Shown: positions 51,089-60,823, numbered from the stretch's first letter. The stretch is 64,000 bases of DNA from Pacificitalea manganoxidans (GCF_002504165.1 NZ_CP021404.1:124001-188000), one strand, 5' to 3'. Made by a program: numbers and translations. Notes: generated from the letters alone by a model not told the origin.

Positions 51089-52132
51089 ATGAACAAAGCC
51101 TCTATTCTCCCCCTTGCGGTGCTGATGGCACTGCCCTGGCCGGTGCTGGCGGCCGCGCAATCGGTGCAGGCGGCTGCCGTGACGGCCACCGCGCCGCGCG
51201 CGATGGTGCTGGACCTGCCCACCAATGCCCGCCGCACTGCTGCGCAGGAAACCGATCTTGGCAGCTACAAGGTGCCGATTTCGCGCTACGAACAGGGACG
51301 CATCCAATCCGTCTGGGCCGAGGGTGAAGTGCATCGGCAAGCCTGGCAGATTCAGGCCCCGGGGCTTACCACCCTGCAAATCCTTGCGCCGTTGCGCACC
51401 CAATTGGCCGACGCCGGGTTCGATACGATTTTCGAATGCGAGGCCCGCGATTGCGGCGGGTTCGATTTTCGCTACGCGACAGATGTGCTGCCCGAACCGG
51501 ACATGCATGTCGATCTGGGCGATTTCCGGTTTATCTCCGCGCATCGGATGGGCAGCGACCGACCGGAATATATCACGCTGCTGGTCAGCCGCTCCGCCGG
51601 GCGCGGCTTTGTCCAGATGATCCGTGTGGGGCCGCATATCCCCGGCGATACCGTGCTGACCGCGTCGACAAAATCCCCCATGCAGGGGCCACCTCAGGCG
51701 ACGCCCGTCGCCACGCCGCAGGACGCCGCCGTTCGGCCAGCGCAGGAGGGTCAGACCCCCACGCTGACCGCCCGGCTGGAGGCGCAAGGCCGCGCGGTTC
51801 TTGAAGATCTCGACTTCACACCCGGTTCCGCCACTTTGGGGCAGGGGCCGTTCCCGACGCTTGCCAGCCTTGCCAGCTACCTGAAAACGCATCCTGATCG
51901 CAGTGTCACGCTGGTGGGCCATACCGATGCCGAAGGCTCCCTTGCCGCCAATATCGCCCTGTCGAAAAATCGGGCGGGCGCGGTGCGCCAGCGGCTTGCC
52001 GATTTGGGCGTGCCCAGTGGCCAGATCACGGCGGACGGGGTGGGGTATCTTTCGCCCCTCACCTCGAACCTGACGGCGGAAGGACGCAGCCGCAATCGCC
52101 GGGTCGAAGCGATCCTCGACACGGTGCAGTAA
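51089..52132 (+). CDS. OmpA family outer-membrane/peptidoglycan-binding protein
   Basis: The 347-residue product has a signal peptide (about residues 1-23, LPLAVLMALPWPVLAAAQS), a roughly 200-residue middle domain with one Cys pair (FECEARDCGG), a Pro/Thr/Gln-rich linker, and a C-terminal OmpA domain with TLVGHTDAEGSLAANIALSKNRAGAVRQRL, which carries the Asp and Arg that hold diaminopimelate in peptidoglycan. The middle domain is not a known beta-barrel to my eye. The 199-base gap upstream has no clear terminator; TTGCCA at 50910 is a weak -35 candidate. Confidence 0.9.
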   Translation: MNKASILPLAVLMALPWPVLAAAQSVQAAAVTATAPRAMVLDLPTNARRTAAQETDLGSYKVPISRYEQGRIQSVWAEGEVHRQAWQIQAPGLTTLQILAPLRTQLADAGFDTIFECEARDCGGFDFRYATDVLPEPDMHVDLGDFRFISAHRMGSDRPEYITLLVSRSAGRGFVQMIRVGPHIPGDTVLTASTKSPMQGPPQATPVATPQDAAVRPAQEGQTPTLTARLEAQGRAVLEDLDFTPGSATLGQGPFPTLASLASYLKTHPDRSVTLVGHTDAEGSLAANIALSKNRAGAVRQRLADLGVPSGQITADGVGYLSPLTSNLTAEGRSRNRRVEAILDTVQ

Positions 52133-52241
52133 CCGCGCGGCGGGCGTGGCTGCCGACGCGATTACACGGCAGCCGTGACTGCGCGACGGAACGACGCGAT
52201 TGCCCATGACACCCACGGGGGTGCGTGCTACGTCCAGTTCT

Positions 52242-54545
52242 ATGTCTCAGCTTCCGACCAAGGCCGAAATTCTCGGCTGGATCTCCGATCATCCCACCCA
52301 GACCTCGAAACGCGATATCGCGAAGGCTTTCGGGATCAAGGGCGCGTCTCGTATCGACCTCAAGCGCATCCTGAAGGAGCTGGAGGACGAAGGGCATCTT
52401 GAAAAGCGGCGCAAGACCTATCGCGATCCGGATCGGCTGCCGCCGGTGTCGGTGCTGCAAATGCTGGCCCCAGACGATGACGGCGATCTGTTCGCAAAAC
52501 CGCTGGAATGGCACGGTGACGGCCCCGCGCCGCGTGTTCTGTGGGTCGCGCGCGAAGCTGATCCTGCGCTGGGCGCGGGGGATCGCGTTCTGGGCCGTCT
52601 GGTCGAGGTCAAAGGCGAAGATTATCAATACGAAGGTCGCCTGATCCGCAAGATCGGTCACAACCCGAAACGGGTGCTGGGGCTGTATCGGGCCGGAACC
52701 GAGGGTGGCCGCATCGTGCCCATCGACAAGGGCAGCGACAGTGAATGGCACGTTCCCGCGGGCAACACGCACGGCGCGCAGGATGGCGAATTGGTCGAGG
52801 CCGAACAGGCTAGCCCCCGGTCCCGCATGGGCCTGCCGGTGGCGCGGATCACGGACAGGCTCGGTGATCCCGGCGCGCCGCGAGCGGTATCGCTGATCGC
52901 CATCCACCAGCACGGCATTCCGGACGCCTTTCCCGATGCGGTGATCGAAGCGGCTGACAAGGCCCGCCCCGCCGGGATGAAGGGGCGCGAGGATCTGCGC
53001 GATCTGCCGCTGGTCACCATTGATCCCTCGGACGCGCGGGATCACGACGACGCCTGTTTTGCCCATGCCGATGACGATCCCAAAAATCCGGGCGGTCATA
53101 TCGTCTGGGTCGCGATCGCCGATGTCGCACATTACGTCACGCCCGGATCGCCGCTGGATCGGGAGGCCCGCAAGCGCGGCAACTCCACCTATTTCCCCGA
53201 CCGCGTCGTGCCGATGCTGCCCGACCGGCTGTCCGGGGATCTGTGTTCCCTGCACGAAGGCGTGCCACGCGCCTGTATCGCCGTGCGGATGCAGCTGGAT
53301 GCCGGCGGCGAGCTGATCGGCTATCAGTTCAAACGCGGGCTGATGCGGTCACAGGCCTCTTTGCACTACGAAGAGGTACAGGCCGCGATGGACGGCCAGC
53401 CCTCGGACCGCACCGCGCCGCTGATGGAGGACGTGATCCGCCCGCTTTACGCGGCCTATCATGCGGCCCGCGCTGCCCGTGAAAAACGCCAGCCGCTAGA
53501 TCTGGATCTGCCGGAGCGGCGGATCGAATTGGCCGATGACGGCACTGTCACATCGGTCAATTTCAAGGATCGGCTGGATGCCCACCGATTGATCGAGGAA
53601 TTCATGATCCTCGCCAATGTCGCGGCGGGCAAGACACTGGTGGCAAAGCGCCGTCCGCTGTTGTTCCGTGTTCACGAAGAGCCGAGCCCGGAGAAGCTCG
53701 ACGCGCTGCGCGAGACGGCTCAGGCCTCTGGCTTGACGCTGGCCAAGGGGCAGGTGCTGCATACCTCGCATCTGAACCGTTTGCTGAATGCCGCTGCAGG
53801 CACGGAAATGGCGGAGCTTATCAACCTGTCGACGCTCCGCTCGATGACGCAGGCCTATTATAGCCCCGAAAATTTCGGGCATTTCGGGCTCGCTCTGGGG
53901 ACTTACGCGCATTTCACCTCGCCCATCCGGCGTTACGCCGACCTAATCGTGCACCGGGCGCTCATCACCGCGCATGGCTGGGGCAAGGACGGGCTATCGC
54001 CGGACGAGATCGAGATTCTGGACGAAACGGCCAAACATATCTCGGAGACCGAGCGCCGTTCGATGACGGCGGAACGGGACACCACCGACCGCTACCTTGC
54101 GTCCTATCTGTCCGAACGGGTCGGCAACGAATTCGAAGGCCGGATCAGCGGTATCGCGCGGTTCGGCGTGTTTGTGAAGCTTGACGGCACCGGCGCCGAC
54201 GGGTTGGTGCCGATGCGGGCGCTGGGCCGGGAATATTTCCATCACGACCCGGAAACACAGACCCTTATGGGGGCGGATACGGGGCGTGTGATCTCGCTCG
54301 GGCAGCGGGTGACGGTGCGCTTGGCAGAGGCGGTTCCGGTGACCGGCGGTCTGCTGCTGGACCTGCTTGCCATCGAGGATCAGCAGGTCGCTGGCGGGGC
54401 ATCGGCGCGACGCGGCGGACCCAAGCGTTTCGGCGGTAAGGGCAAGCCGCGCGGCGGCGGTGCCGGTCAGCGCAAACCGGCGAAATCCCGCGCCAAAGCT
54501 GCGAAAACCAAGCGCAAGGTGATCCGCAAGCGGCGCGATAGCTGA
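52242..54545 (+). CDS. rnr: Ribonuclease R
   Basis: RNase R is a 3'-5' exoribonuclease that degrades structured RNA. The 767-residue product has an N-terminal winged helix (TSKRDIAKAFGIKG), cold-shock domains, the RNB catalytic domain with DPSDARDHDDACFA and its four-aspartate pattern, SPIRRYADLIVHRAL, a C-terminal S1 domain (GRISGIARFGVFVKL), and a Lys/Arg/Gly-rich tail. The ATG at 52242 matches the usual N terminus; 52206 and 52200 are alternatives. Confidence 0.95.
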   Translation: MSQLPTKAEILGWISDHPTQTSKRDIAKAFGIKGASRIDLKRILKELEDEGHLEKRRKTYRDPDRLPPVSVLQMLAPDDDGDLFAKPLEWHGDGPAPRVLWVAREADPALGAGDRVLGRLVEVKGEDYQYEGRLIRKIGHNPKRVLGLYRAGTEGGRIVPIDKGSDSEWHVPAGNTHGAQDGELVEAEQASPRSRMGLPVARITDRLGDPGAPRAVSLIAIHQHGIPDAFPDAVIEAADKARPAGMKGREDLRDLPLVTIDPSDARDHDDACFAHADDDPKNPGGHIVWVAIADVAHYVTPGSPLDREARKRGNSTYFPDRVVPMLPDRLSGDLCSLHEGVPRACIAVRMQLDAGGELIGYQFKRGLMRSQASLHYEEVQAAMDGQPSDRTAPLMEDVIRPLYAAYHAARAAREKRQPLDLDLPERRIELADDGTVTSVNFKDRLDAHRLIEEFMILANVAAGKTLVAKRRPLLFRVHEEPSPEKLDALRETAQASGLTLAKGQVLHTSHLNRLLNAAAGTEMAELINLSTLRSMTQAYYSPENFGHFGLALGTYAHFTSPIRRYADLIVHRALITAHGWGKDGLSPDEIEILDETAKHISETERRSMTAERDTTDRYLASYLSERVGNEFEGRISGIARFGVFVKLDGTGADGLVPMRALGREYFHHDPETQTLMGADTGRVISLGQRVTVRLAEAVPVTGGLLLDLLAIEDQQVAGGASARRGGPKRFGGKGKPRGGGAGQRKPAKSRAKAAKTKRKVIRKRRDS

Positions 54546-54554
54546 TCCGGGGCA

Positions 54555-54570
54555 GGCGGGGATTCCCGCC
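54555..54570 (+). terminator. Hairpin after rnr, possible terminator without T tract
   Basis: GGCGGG and CCCGCC pair around GATT ten bases after the rnr stop. No T run follows, so it is either a weak terminator or a 3' stabilising hairpin. Confidence 0.35.
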
Positions 54571-54706
54571 CGCGCCACGGAACGAATCCCCGACCCGGGG
54601 CATTGCCTCTTGAACGGCGACAAACCGCCAGCCCAACGCGGGATTGCTTCTCGGGTCGGGACGACGCGGTTATGATTTCGCCCAATCAACAGGTGAGCAG
54701 AACCAA

Positions 54707-55987
54707 ATGCGCAAGCGTTTTACGGGAATAGTCATATCTGCCGCGATGCTCCCCTCCGCGGGGTTTTCGACGGCGTTTGCGGTCGAATCGTCAGTGCGCC
54801 CGGAGCCGCGACCCGCCGTGCGCGCCCTCTCCGCTCCCGTGGGCGAGCCGACCGAGATCCGCGTGTCCAACGCCGAATTCGCGCGCTGGATCGAAGGCTT
54901 CCGCCGCCGGGCACGGGCGCAGGGTATTTCCGATGCGGTATTTACCCGTGCGTTCGCGGGCATTCAGTATGACACCGACGTCATTCGCCGCGACCGCAAT
55001 CAGGCGGAGTTCACCAAGGCGATTTGGGAATATCTCGACAGTGCGGTTTCGCAGACGCGGATTAACAATGGCCGTGCCGCAATGCGCCAACATGCGCGTG
55101 TGCTGGGCGAGATCGAAGCCCGTTACGGCGTGCCTGCGTCTGTCGTGACCGCGGTCTGGGGGCTGGAAAGCGCCTACGGCACGTTCCGTGGCTCCAACGA
55201 CATCGTCGAATCCTTGGCGACGCTGGCCTTTGACGGGCGGCGCGGCGCGTTTTTCGAAGAGCAGCTGATCGCGGCGCTGAAAATCCTGCAAAACGGCGAT
55301 GTCGCCCCCCGTAACATGACAGGCAGCTGGGCTGGTGCGATGGGGCATACGCAGTTTATTCCAACGTCATATCTGGATTACGCGGTCGATTTTCGCGGGG
55401 ATGGGCGGCGCGATATCTGGTCTGATGATCCGACCGATGCGCTCGCCTCCACCGCCGCCTATCTGGCCCGGCATGGCTGGGTAAAGGGCCAGCCATGGGG
55501 GATGGAGGTGCGTCTGCCGCAGGGCTTTGACTACGAACAGACGGGCGACGGGGTAAAGAAATCTGTCGCGCAATGGACACGGCTGGGGGTGCGCGATGCC
55601 GCAGGGCGTCAGGTGCCCAATCATGGCCAGGCATCGATCCTGATCCCCGGTGGGGCCCGTGGCGCGGCGTTCATGACGTTCAAGAATTTCAACGTGATCG
55701 AGCGCTACAACGCGGCCGACGCCTATGTCATCGGGGTGGGGCACCTGTCGGATCGGCTGATGGGGGGGGCGGCGATTCAAGCGGACTGGCCGCGCGGCGA
55801 CAGGGCGCTGAAACTGGCGGAGCGTAAGGAGCTGCAACAGCGCCTGACCCGCGCCGGATTTTCAACCGGTGGTGTCGACGGGAAGATCGGGCCGAACACG
55901 CAAAAGGCAGTGCGCGCGTTTCAACGCTCGGTCGGCATGGTGCCCGATGGTTATGCGTCGCTGGAAGTGCTCAGGCGGCTGCGCTGA
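54707..55987 (+). CDS. Lytic murein transglycosylase, MltB type with C-terminal peptidoglycan-binding domain
   Basis: The 426-residue product has an N-terminal export signal (about residues 1-28), an SLT_2/MltB catalytic domain with VWGLESAYGTFRG, in which the Glu is catalytic, then AMGHTQFIPTSYLDYAVDFRGDGRRDIW, and a C-terminal PG_binding_1 domain (LTRAGFSTGGVDGKIGPNTQKAVRAFQ). It cleaves glycan strands in the periplasm. The ATG at 54707 is the one followed by the signal peptide. It converges on the secreted-paralog pair. Confidence 0.92.
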   Translation: MRKRFTGIVISAAMLPSAGFSTAFAVESSVRPEPRPAVRALSAPVGEPTEIRVSNAEFARWIEGFRRRARAQGISDAVFTRAFAGIQYDTDVIRRDRNQAEFTKAIWEYLDSAVSQTRINNGRAAMRQHARVLGEIEARYGVPASVVTAVWGLESAYGTFRGSNDIVESLATLAFDGRRGAFFEEQLIAALKILQNGDVAPRNMTGSWAGAMGHTQFIPTSYLDYAVDFRGDGRRDIWSDDPTDALASTAAYLARHGWVKGQPWGMEVRLPQGFDYEQTGDGVKKSVAQWTRLGVRDAAGRQVPNHGQASILIPGGARGAAFMTFKNFNVIERYNAADAYVIGVGHLSDRLMGGAAIQADWPRGDRALKLAERKELQQRLTRAGFSTGGVDGKIGPNTQKAVRAFQRSVGMVPDGYASLEVLRRLR

Positions 55988-56017
55988 GCCCGCCGCCCGG
56001 CAAGGCGACGGAGGGAA

Positions 56018-56716
56018 TTACTGTGCCAGAGCGATATCTTCGGCGAAGCGGAAACTTTCGAGCGCATAGCCGCCATAGGTGTTGCGAAACTGCTCCCGGC
56101 TGGTCACGGGCATCAGTTTTTGCCGCACGGTCGAAATACCCACGACCACATTGTCGCTGTCTGGTCGCATGAAGCCGACATGGCGGAAGAAGAACCGCTC
56201 CCCGGTCACATTGGTGAACGAGCCGTAGATCTGCACGGCATCGTTGTCACCCAACCGAGTGTTGCCGAATCCGTGGATGCGCGCATCGGCGTAGCGCTTT
56301 TGCAGCGCCGGGAAGGTGTGAAGCACCAGCAGGTTGGCCATCGCCATGCCCCGCCGGTCATCCTCCATCACCGCGACACGGGCATTGGTAAAGCGCAGGG
56401 ACTCCACGAACTGCCCCTGCGGCGTAAAGAAATCCACCTGACTGAGCGCGCCGGGCGTGTCTTCGGAAATGCGCAGCGCGATGGACTCGCTTTCCGGCAG
56501 GTCGATGCTGAACGGGCTTGGCACCGATTTTTCGGTGCGGGCGGCCAGCCCCGCATCGACCGACATATGCTGTGTTTCCAACAGGCCGGTAGCGGCGGCG
56601 AATAGAGGGCGCATGGGGGAGGAGACCCCGTTGCCTTGTGCGGTTACAGGAAGCGGCAGGAGCATGAAGGCAAGTCCTGCGGCGAGAAGACGGGTAGGTC
56701 CTGTTCGTTTCTGCAT
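56018..56716 (-). CDS. Secreted protein of unknown function, paralog A
   Basis: I do not recognise this family. The 232-residue product has a signal peptide (LLAAGLAFMLLPLPVTAQG) and a soluble mature domain without cysteines. It aligns by eye with the upstream gene over most of its length: VDFFTPQGQFVESLRF with its VIFTMPDGAFVENIGF, NDAVQIYGSFT with YEAVEIFGGYT, and the C-terminal GGYALESFRF with SGMTLESMRY. Start is the ATG at 56716, sharing one base with the upstream stop; a GTG at 56719 is also possible. Confidence 0.8.
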   Translation of the reverse strand: MQKRTGPTRLLAAGLAFMLLPLPVTAQGNGVSSPMRPLFAAATGLLETQHMSVDAGLAARTEKSVPSPFSIDLPESESIALRISEDTPGALSQVDFFTPQGQFVESLRFTNARVAVMEDDRRGMAMANLLVLHTFPALQKRYADARIHGFGNTRLGDNDAVQIYGSFTNVTGERFFFRHVGFMRPDSDNVVVGISTVRQKLMPVTSREQFRNTYGGYALESFRFAEDIALAQ

Positions 56717-57390
56717 CACTTTATGTATCTCATGCTCTCCAAGGTCATCCCCGACAGGCTATGCCCAAAGTCGTCAACAGACGGCAAAGGCATCGAACGG
56801 AGGGCGATCTGGCTGAGCGTATAGATGCTGTCACGGCGGTCAGGATGGGGGATGCCCACCAGCCGCCACTGCATCGGCCCGTAGTCGGGATGCGTGTAGC
56901 CCCCGAAAATTTCCACCGCCTCGTAAGGTCCGACCCGGGTTTTTCGGATCCCGGATTTCTGCCCGTCAGGAAACTCCTTCAACAGTATAGGCACGACATT
57001 GAAATTCAAGAGGGTGGCAAAACGCTCCAGCCGCGCCTCGGTTCCCGAAAAAGGCAGGGTGGCTGAAAAAAAGCCGATATTTTCGACAAACGCTCCATCC
57101 GGCATCGTAAAAATGACACGCGCCAGCGTATTTTTCGGGGATTTCGCCAATCTCGCCCCCCATGTGCCGTCGCGATCGGTAGGCACCACGAGTTGGAACG
57201 GAGGGGCGGGCGACACGGCGCCCGTGGCATCGTTCCGCGTTCCATCAATGCGCAGTGCGCGCCCCGCCACGCGGGCGGAGATCACTTTATGATCTAGTGG
57301 CGCGATCGTTTCCGCGCTGGCGACCGGACCTGCGGCGGGCAGGACGAAGGCCAGCATGAAAGCAAGTGCGGCGCTGCGGGAGGCGGGCAT
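56716..57390 (-). CDS. Secreted protein of unknown function, paralog B
   Basis: The 224-residue product has a signal peptide (RSAALAFMLAFVLPAAGPVASAE) and a soluble domain homologous to the next gene downstream. Shared landmarks are the FTMPDGAFVENIGF hairpin, a basic stretch before RVGPYEAVEIFGG, and the closing LESMRYIK. No enzyme motif is visible. The start is uncertain: the ATG at 57390 directly precedes the signal peptide, and another at 57417 adds nine residues. The pair forms a two-gene unit divergent from the MFS transporter. Confidence 0.8.
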   Translation of the reverse strand: MPASRSAALAFMLAFVLPAAGPVASAETIAPLDHKVISARVAGRALRIDGTRNDATGAVSPAPPFQLVVPTDRDGTWGARLAKSPKNTLARVIFTMPDGAFVENIGFFSATLPFSGTEARLERFATLLNFNVVPILLKEFPDGQKSGIRKTRVGPYEAVEIFGGYTHPDYGPMQWRLVGIPHPDRRDSIYTLSQIALRSMPLPSVDDFGHSLSGMTLESMRYIK

Positions 57391-57625
57391 GGGCTGTCCG
57401 ATAGTCAGGGCCCTCATGGACCAATGTCGGGTCAGACTAGACGACGGTCGCCGCGCGAATCCAGCGTTGCGTCGCGCAAGCCGGGTCACGGGCGGGGACG
57501 CGCCGGTCGGCCAAGATCACAGGCCAGATGCGCAAAGGGCACGCGGCGGGGCGAACCTGTGCGCGGGCTGTTGCCTCCGGGCCCCGCGCGGTGATTAATC
57601 CCTGCAAGCCACGAGGAGAGCCGCG

Positions 57626-58990
57626 ATGACGCCCACTGCCCGACAACGCATCTGGGGCTGGTTCTTCTTTGACTGGGCAAGCCAGCCTTACAACACGCTG
57701 CTGCTGACCTTCGTGTTCGGCCCCTATGTGAAAGAGGTGCTGGGCGATGGCACCACCGCGCAATCGGTCTGGGCGACGGGGATCGGTCTGGCCGGTATCG
57801 TGATCGCGATCTGCGCGCCGATCTTTGGCGGTATGGCCGACACTTCCGGCAACCGGATGCCGTGGATCTGGGCGTTTTCCGCGCTCTACGTCATAGGCGC
57901 TGGTATGCTGTGGTTCGCGCAGCCGCAGGATTTCGACCTTTACCGCACGTTGTTCTTCTTTGCCTTAGGGCTGGTGGGGATGGAATTCGCGACGATCTTC
58001 ACAAACTCCATGTTGCCGGATCTTGGCCCGCGCGAGCAGATCGGGCGGATCAGCGGCAATGGCTGGGCGTTTGGCTATGTGGGCGGGCTGATCGCGCTGG
58101 CGCTGATGCTGGCGCTGTTCGCGCAGGGCCCGGATGGAAAGACCTTCATTGGTCTGGACCCGGCGCTGGGGCTCGATCCGGACACGCGCGAAGGCACCCG
58201 ATTCGTCGGGCCGCTCACCGCCATCTGGTTCATGGTGTTCATGATCCCGTTTTTCGTCTTCGTGCGGGAGCCGCGCCGCCGGGACCGTCCGCGCGGCAGC
58301 GTCCGCACCGCGTTGCGCGACCTAGGCACTGCCCTGCGCGAACTGCCGCAACGACCCAGCCTTGCTGCTTATCTTGCCTCCTCGATGTTTTACCGCGACG
58401 CGCTGAACGCGATCTATGGCGTGGGCGGGGTCTATGCCGCCGGGGTGCTAGGCTGGTCCGTGGTCGACAGCGGCACGTTCGGTATCCTTGCGATCATCAC
58501 GGGGGCAGTTTTCGCGTGGCTTGGGGGGCATGCCGATACGCGGTTTGGGCCCAAGCCGGCCATTGCGACCTGTGTCTGGCTGCTGACCGGGGTGTCGGTC
58601 TGCCTTGTCTTCATCAGCCGGGACAGTCTGTTTGGCATCCCTCTGCCCGCTGGGTCCAACCTGCCCGATATTTTGTTCTACGGATTGGGCGCGGTCATCG
58701 GTGCGGCGGGCGGGGTGCTGCAATCTGCCAGCCGGACGATGATGGTGCGACAGGCCAATCCCGCACGCATGACGCAGAGCTTTGGCCTCTACGCGCTGGC
58801 CGGCAAAGCCACCTCGTTCGTCGCGCCCTTGTTGATCGGGTTGGTGACATGGATGAGCGGATCTCAGCAGATCGGCGTGACACCGCTGATCGTGCTCTTC
58901 CTCATCGGCCTGTTCCTGCTACGCTATGTGAAAAGCAATGTTGAGGGAGCAGAGAAATGGTCGTCAGAATCCTCGCCTGTGCCGCGCTGA
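57626..58990 (+). CDS. MFS transporter, UMF1/Atg22-like
   Basis: The 454-residue integral membrane protein has about 12 hydrophobic segments. It begins with the family signature WGWFFFDWASQPYNTLLLTFVFGPYV and contains FGGMADTSGNRMPW, NSMLPDLGPREQIGRISGNGWAFGYVGG, and a long cytoplasmic loop with the basic VREPRRRDRPRG. UMF1 members are related to the yeast vacuolar effluxer Atg22 and are inferred to move amino acids or similar solutes; substrate is unknown. GAGGAG precedes the ATG. It overlaps mepA by 34 bases. Confidence 0.9.
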   Translation: MTPTARQRIWGWFFFDWASQPYNTLLLTFVFGPYVKEVLGDGTTAQSVWATGIGLAGIVIAICAPIFGGMADTSGNRMPWIWAFSALYVIGAGMLWFAQPQDFDLYRTLFFFALGLVGMEFATIFTNSMLPDLGPREQIGRISGNGWAFGYVGGLIALALMLALFAQGPDGKTFIGLDPALGLDPDTREGTRFVGPLTAIWFMVFMIPFFVFVREPRRRDRPRGSVRTALRDLGTALRELPQRPSLAAYLASSMFYRDALNAIYGVGGVYAAGVLGWSVVDSGTFGILAIITGAVFAWLGGHADTRFGPKPAIATCVWLLTGVSVCLVFISRDSLFGIPLPAGSNLPDILFYGLGAVIGAAGGVLQSASRTMMVRQANPARMTQSFGLYALAGKATSFVAPLLIGLVTWMSGSQQIGVTPLIVLFLIGLFLLRYVKSNVEGAEKWSSESSPVPR

Positions 58991-59850
58991 TGCTCGGGCT
59001 GGCCGGTCCCGCCATCGCGCAGACCAAGGCCAATCAGCTGTTTGGCGCGCAGCGCAGCGCCTCCCCCCATCAGGCCGAGCCCATCGGTGAATATGCCAAG
59101 GGCTGCGCGGCGGGCAATGTGCAACTGCCCGAAACCGGCCCGACATGGCAGGCGATGCGGCTCAGCCGGAATCGCAACTGGGCGCAGCCGGAAATGATCG
59201 CGTTTGTGCAGCGGCTCAGCCAAGAGGCAACGCGCTGGGGCTGGCAGGGGCTGTATGTCGGGGATATGTCGCAGCCCCGTGGCGGCCCGATGACATCGGG
59301 CCATGCCAGCCATCAGATCGGGCTAGATGCCGATATCTGGATGCTGCCCGCGACCAACCTGAGGCTTAGCCGTGCCGACCGCGAACGGATCAGTTCGCTC
59401 AATGTGCGCTCCGCCGATCAGCGCAGCGTCAACGCAAACTTCACCCGCGCACATTACGAGATCATCAAGGCCGCCGCTAAGGATTCTGCGGTGGACAGGA
59501 TCTTTGTCACCCCGCCGGTGAAGGTCGAATTCTGTAAATACGCGCGGCGGTCGGATACATCATGGCTGCAAAAGATCCGCCCCCTTTACGGGCACAACAC
59601 TCATTTCCACGTCCGGCTGAAATGCCCGCGTGGCAGCCGTCTGTGCGAAACGCAACGTCCCACGGTGAACGAGCTGTCGAAGGGCGGCAATGGCTGCGAC
59701 GAGACGCTGAATTGGTGGGTGACCGATTACCTGAACCCGCCGAAATCGACCGGGGCGCCCGCCAAACCGGCCCCACGGAAACGGGGCGCGCGCGATTACG
59801 TCATGGCCGATCTACCGGCGCAGTGCGACACGGTGCTTCGGGCCAACTGA
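58957..59850 (+). CDS. mepA: Penicillin-insensitive murein endopeptidase MepA
   Basis: MepA is a zinc LAS peptidase that cuts D-alanyl-meso-diaminopimelate cross-links in the periplasm. The 297-residue product has a signal peptide (ILACAALMLGLAGPAIAQ), the zinc motif TSGHASHQIGLDADIWM (HxxxxxxxD), and the second ligand segment GHNTHFHVRLKCP. Several cysteines near the end match the disulfides of the family. The ATG lies inside the end of the MFS gene. Confidence 0.95.
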   Translation: MVVRILACAALMLGLAGPAIAQTKANQLFGAQRSASPHQAEPIGEYAKGCAAGNVQLPETGPTWQAMRLSRNRNWAQPEMIAFVQRLSQEATRWGWQGLYVGDMSQPRGGPMTSGHASHQIGLDADIWMLPATNLRLSRADRERISSLNVRSADQRSVNANFTRAHYEIIKAAAKDSAVDRIFVTPPVKVEFCKYARRSDTSWLQKIRPLYGHNTHFHVRLKCPRGSRLCETQRPTVNELSKGGNGCDETLNWWVTDYLNPPKSTGAPAKPAPRKRGARDYVMADLPAQCDTVLRAN

Positions 59851-60731
59851 TCCTGCGACTTCTGCCGATCTTCCTGCTGGCCGCCTGTATGCCGGGCGGC
59901 CCTCTGGGCAGTGCCGAGATCGGCGCGGCTGCTGGCAGCGTGCCTTTCAGCGGATCGGATGAGGATTTCGGCGGCTGGTCAGGGCTGGAAGTATCCCCCG
60001 ATGGGGAGCGCTTCACCACGCTTGGGGATCGTGGCTCCATCGGCAGCGGCAGGCTGACCCGAACGGCGGGTGGCACGCTGACCGGGACCGCCGGGTTCAC
60101 GCATAACCGCCTGCGCGACACGACGGGCGCTGTTACCGGGCCTGATGGTATGGATGCCGAAGGACTGGCGCTGCGCGATGATGGGCGCATCTACGTCTCG
60201 TTCGAAGGCGACGCGCGGATCTGGACCTATGCCGATGCAGATGGCCCTGCCGCGTGGATGCCGCGCACACCTGGCTACGACAGCTTGCAAAATAACAGCG
60301 GGTTGGAGGCATTGGCCATCGATGCGCAGGGGCGGCTTTACACCCTGCCGGAACGCTCCAGTAGCCTGTATGCGCCATTCCCCGTCTGGCGCTATTCCGG
60401 AGGGGACGATTGGGATGAGGTCGCGCGCCTGCGCCGTGATGGTCTGTGGATGCCCGTCGGCGCGGATTTCGGACCGGAGGGGCAGTTCTACCTGTTGGAG
60501 CGCAGCTTCAACGGGTTCGGCTTTGCATCCCGTATCCGACGGTTTCCTGCCGATTTCTCCGAGACCGGGGGCGAGATCCTGTATGAAAGCAGTCGCCTGA
60601 CTCATGGCAATCTCGAAGGGCTGGCGATCTGGCGCGACGGGTCGGGCACCCTGCGCGCGGTCATGATGACCGACAATAATTTCCGCCCCTATCAACGCAG
60701 CGAGATCGTCGAAGTCACGCTGCGTGACTGA
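59823..60731 (+). CDS. Lipoprotein with phytase-like esterase domain
   Basis: The product has a short hydrophobic leader ending in the lipobox LLAAC, so Cys22 would be lipidated and the protein anchored in a membrane facing the periplasm. The remainder matches the esterase-like activity of phytase family, a beta-propeller: GWSGLEVSPDGERFTTLGDRGSI, GMDAEGLALRDDGRIYVSFE, NSGLEALAIDAQGRLYTLPE, and LEGLAIW. The GTG at 59823 is the only start before the leader, and it overlaps mepA by 28 bases. Length is then 302 residues. Substrate is unknown. Confidence 0.85.
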   Translation: MRHGASGQLILRLLPIFLLAACMPGGPLGSAEIGAAAGSVPFSGSDEDFGGWSGLEVSPDGERFTTLGDRGSIGSGRLTRTAGGTLTGTAGFTHNRLRDTTGAVTGPDGMDAEGLALRDDGRIYVSFEGDARIWTYADADGPAAWMPRTPGYDSLQNNSGLEALAIDAQGRLYTLPERSSSLYAPFPVWRYSGGDDWDEVARLRRDGLWMPVGADFGPEGQFYLLERSFNGFGFASRIRRFPADFSETGGEILYESSRLTHGNLEGLAIWRDGSGTLRAVMMTDNNFRPYQRSEIVEVTLRD

Positions 60732-60758
60732 AATATGCCTTGCGTGAGGCCGGGGGTG

Positions 60759-60823
60759 CCGTTTAGACAGCCGCGTCCCGCAGGGTGCGGGAACAAGTCG
60801 CCGCTACCTTGTCTAAAAAACGG
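60759..60823 (+). promoter_or_regulatory. Structured leader upstream of the queuosine-precursor transporter
   Basis: CCG plus TTTAGACA (60759-60769) can pair with TGTCTAAA (60810-60817) and, after an AAA bulge, CGG (60821-60823). The enclosed part carries a TCCCGC/GCGGGA hairpin (60776-60781, 60787-60792). The right arm ends nine bases before the ATG and covers the region where a ribosome-binding site should be. Genes for queuosine-precursor uptake are often under preQ1 riboswitches, but I cannot match this to a known preQ1 class. Confidence 0.45.
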
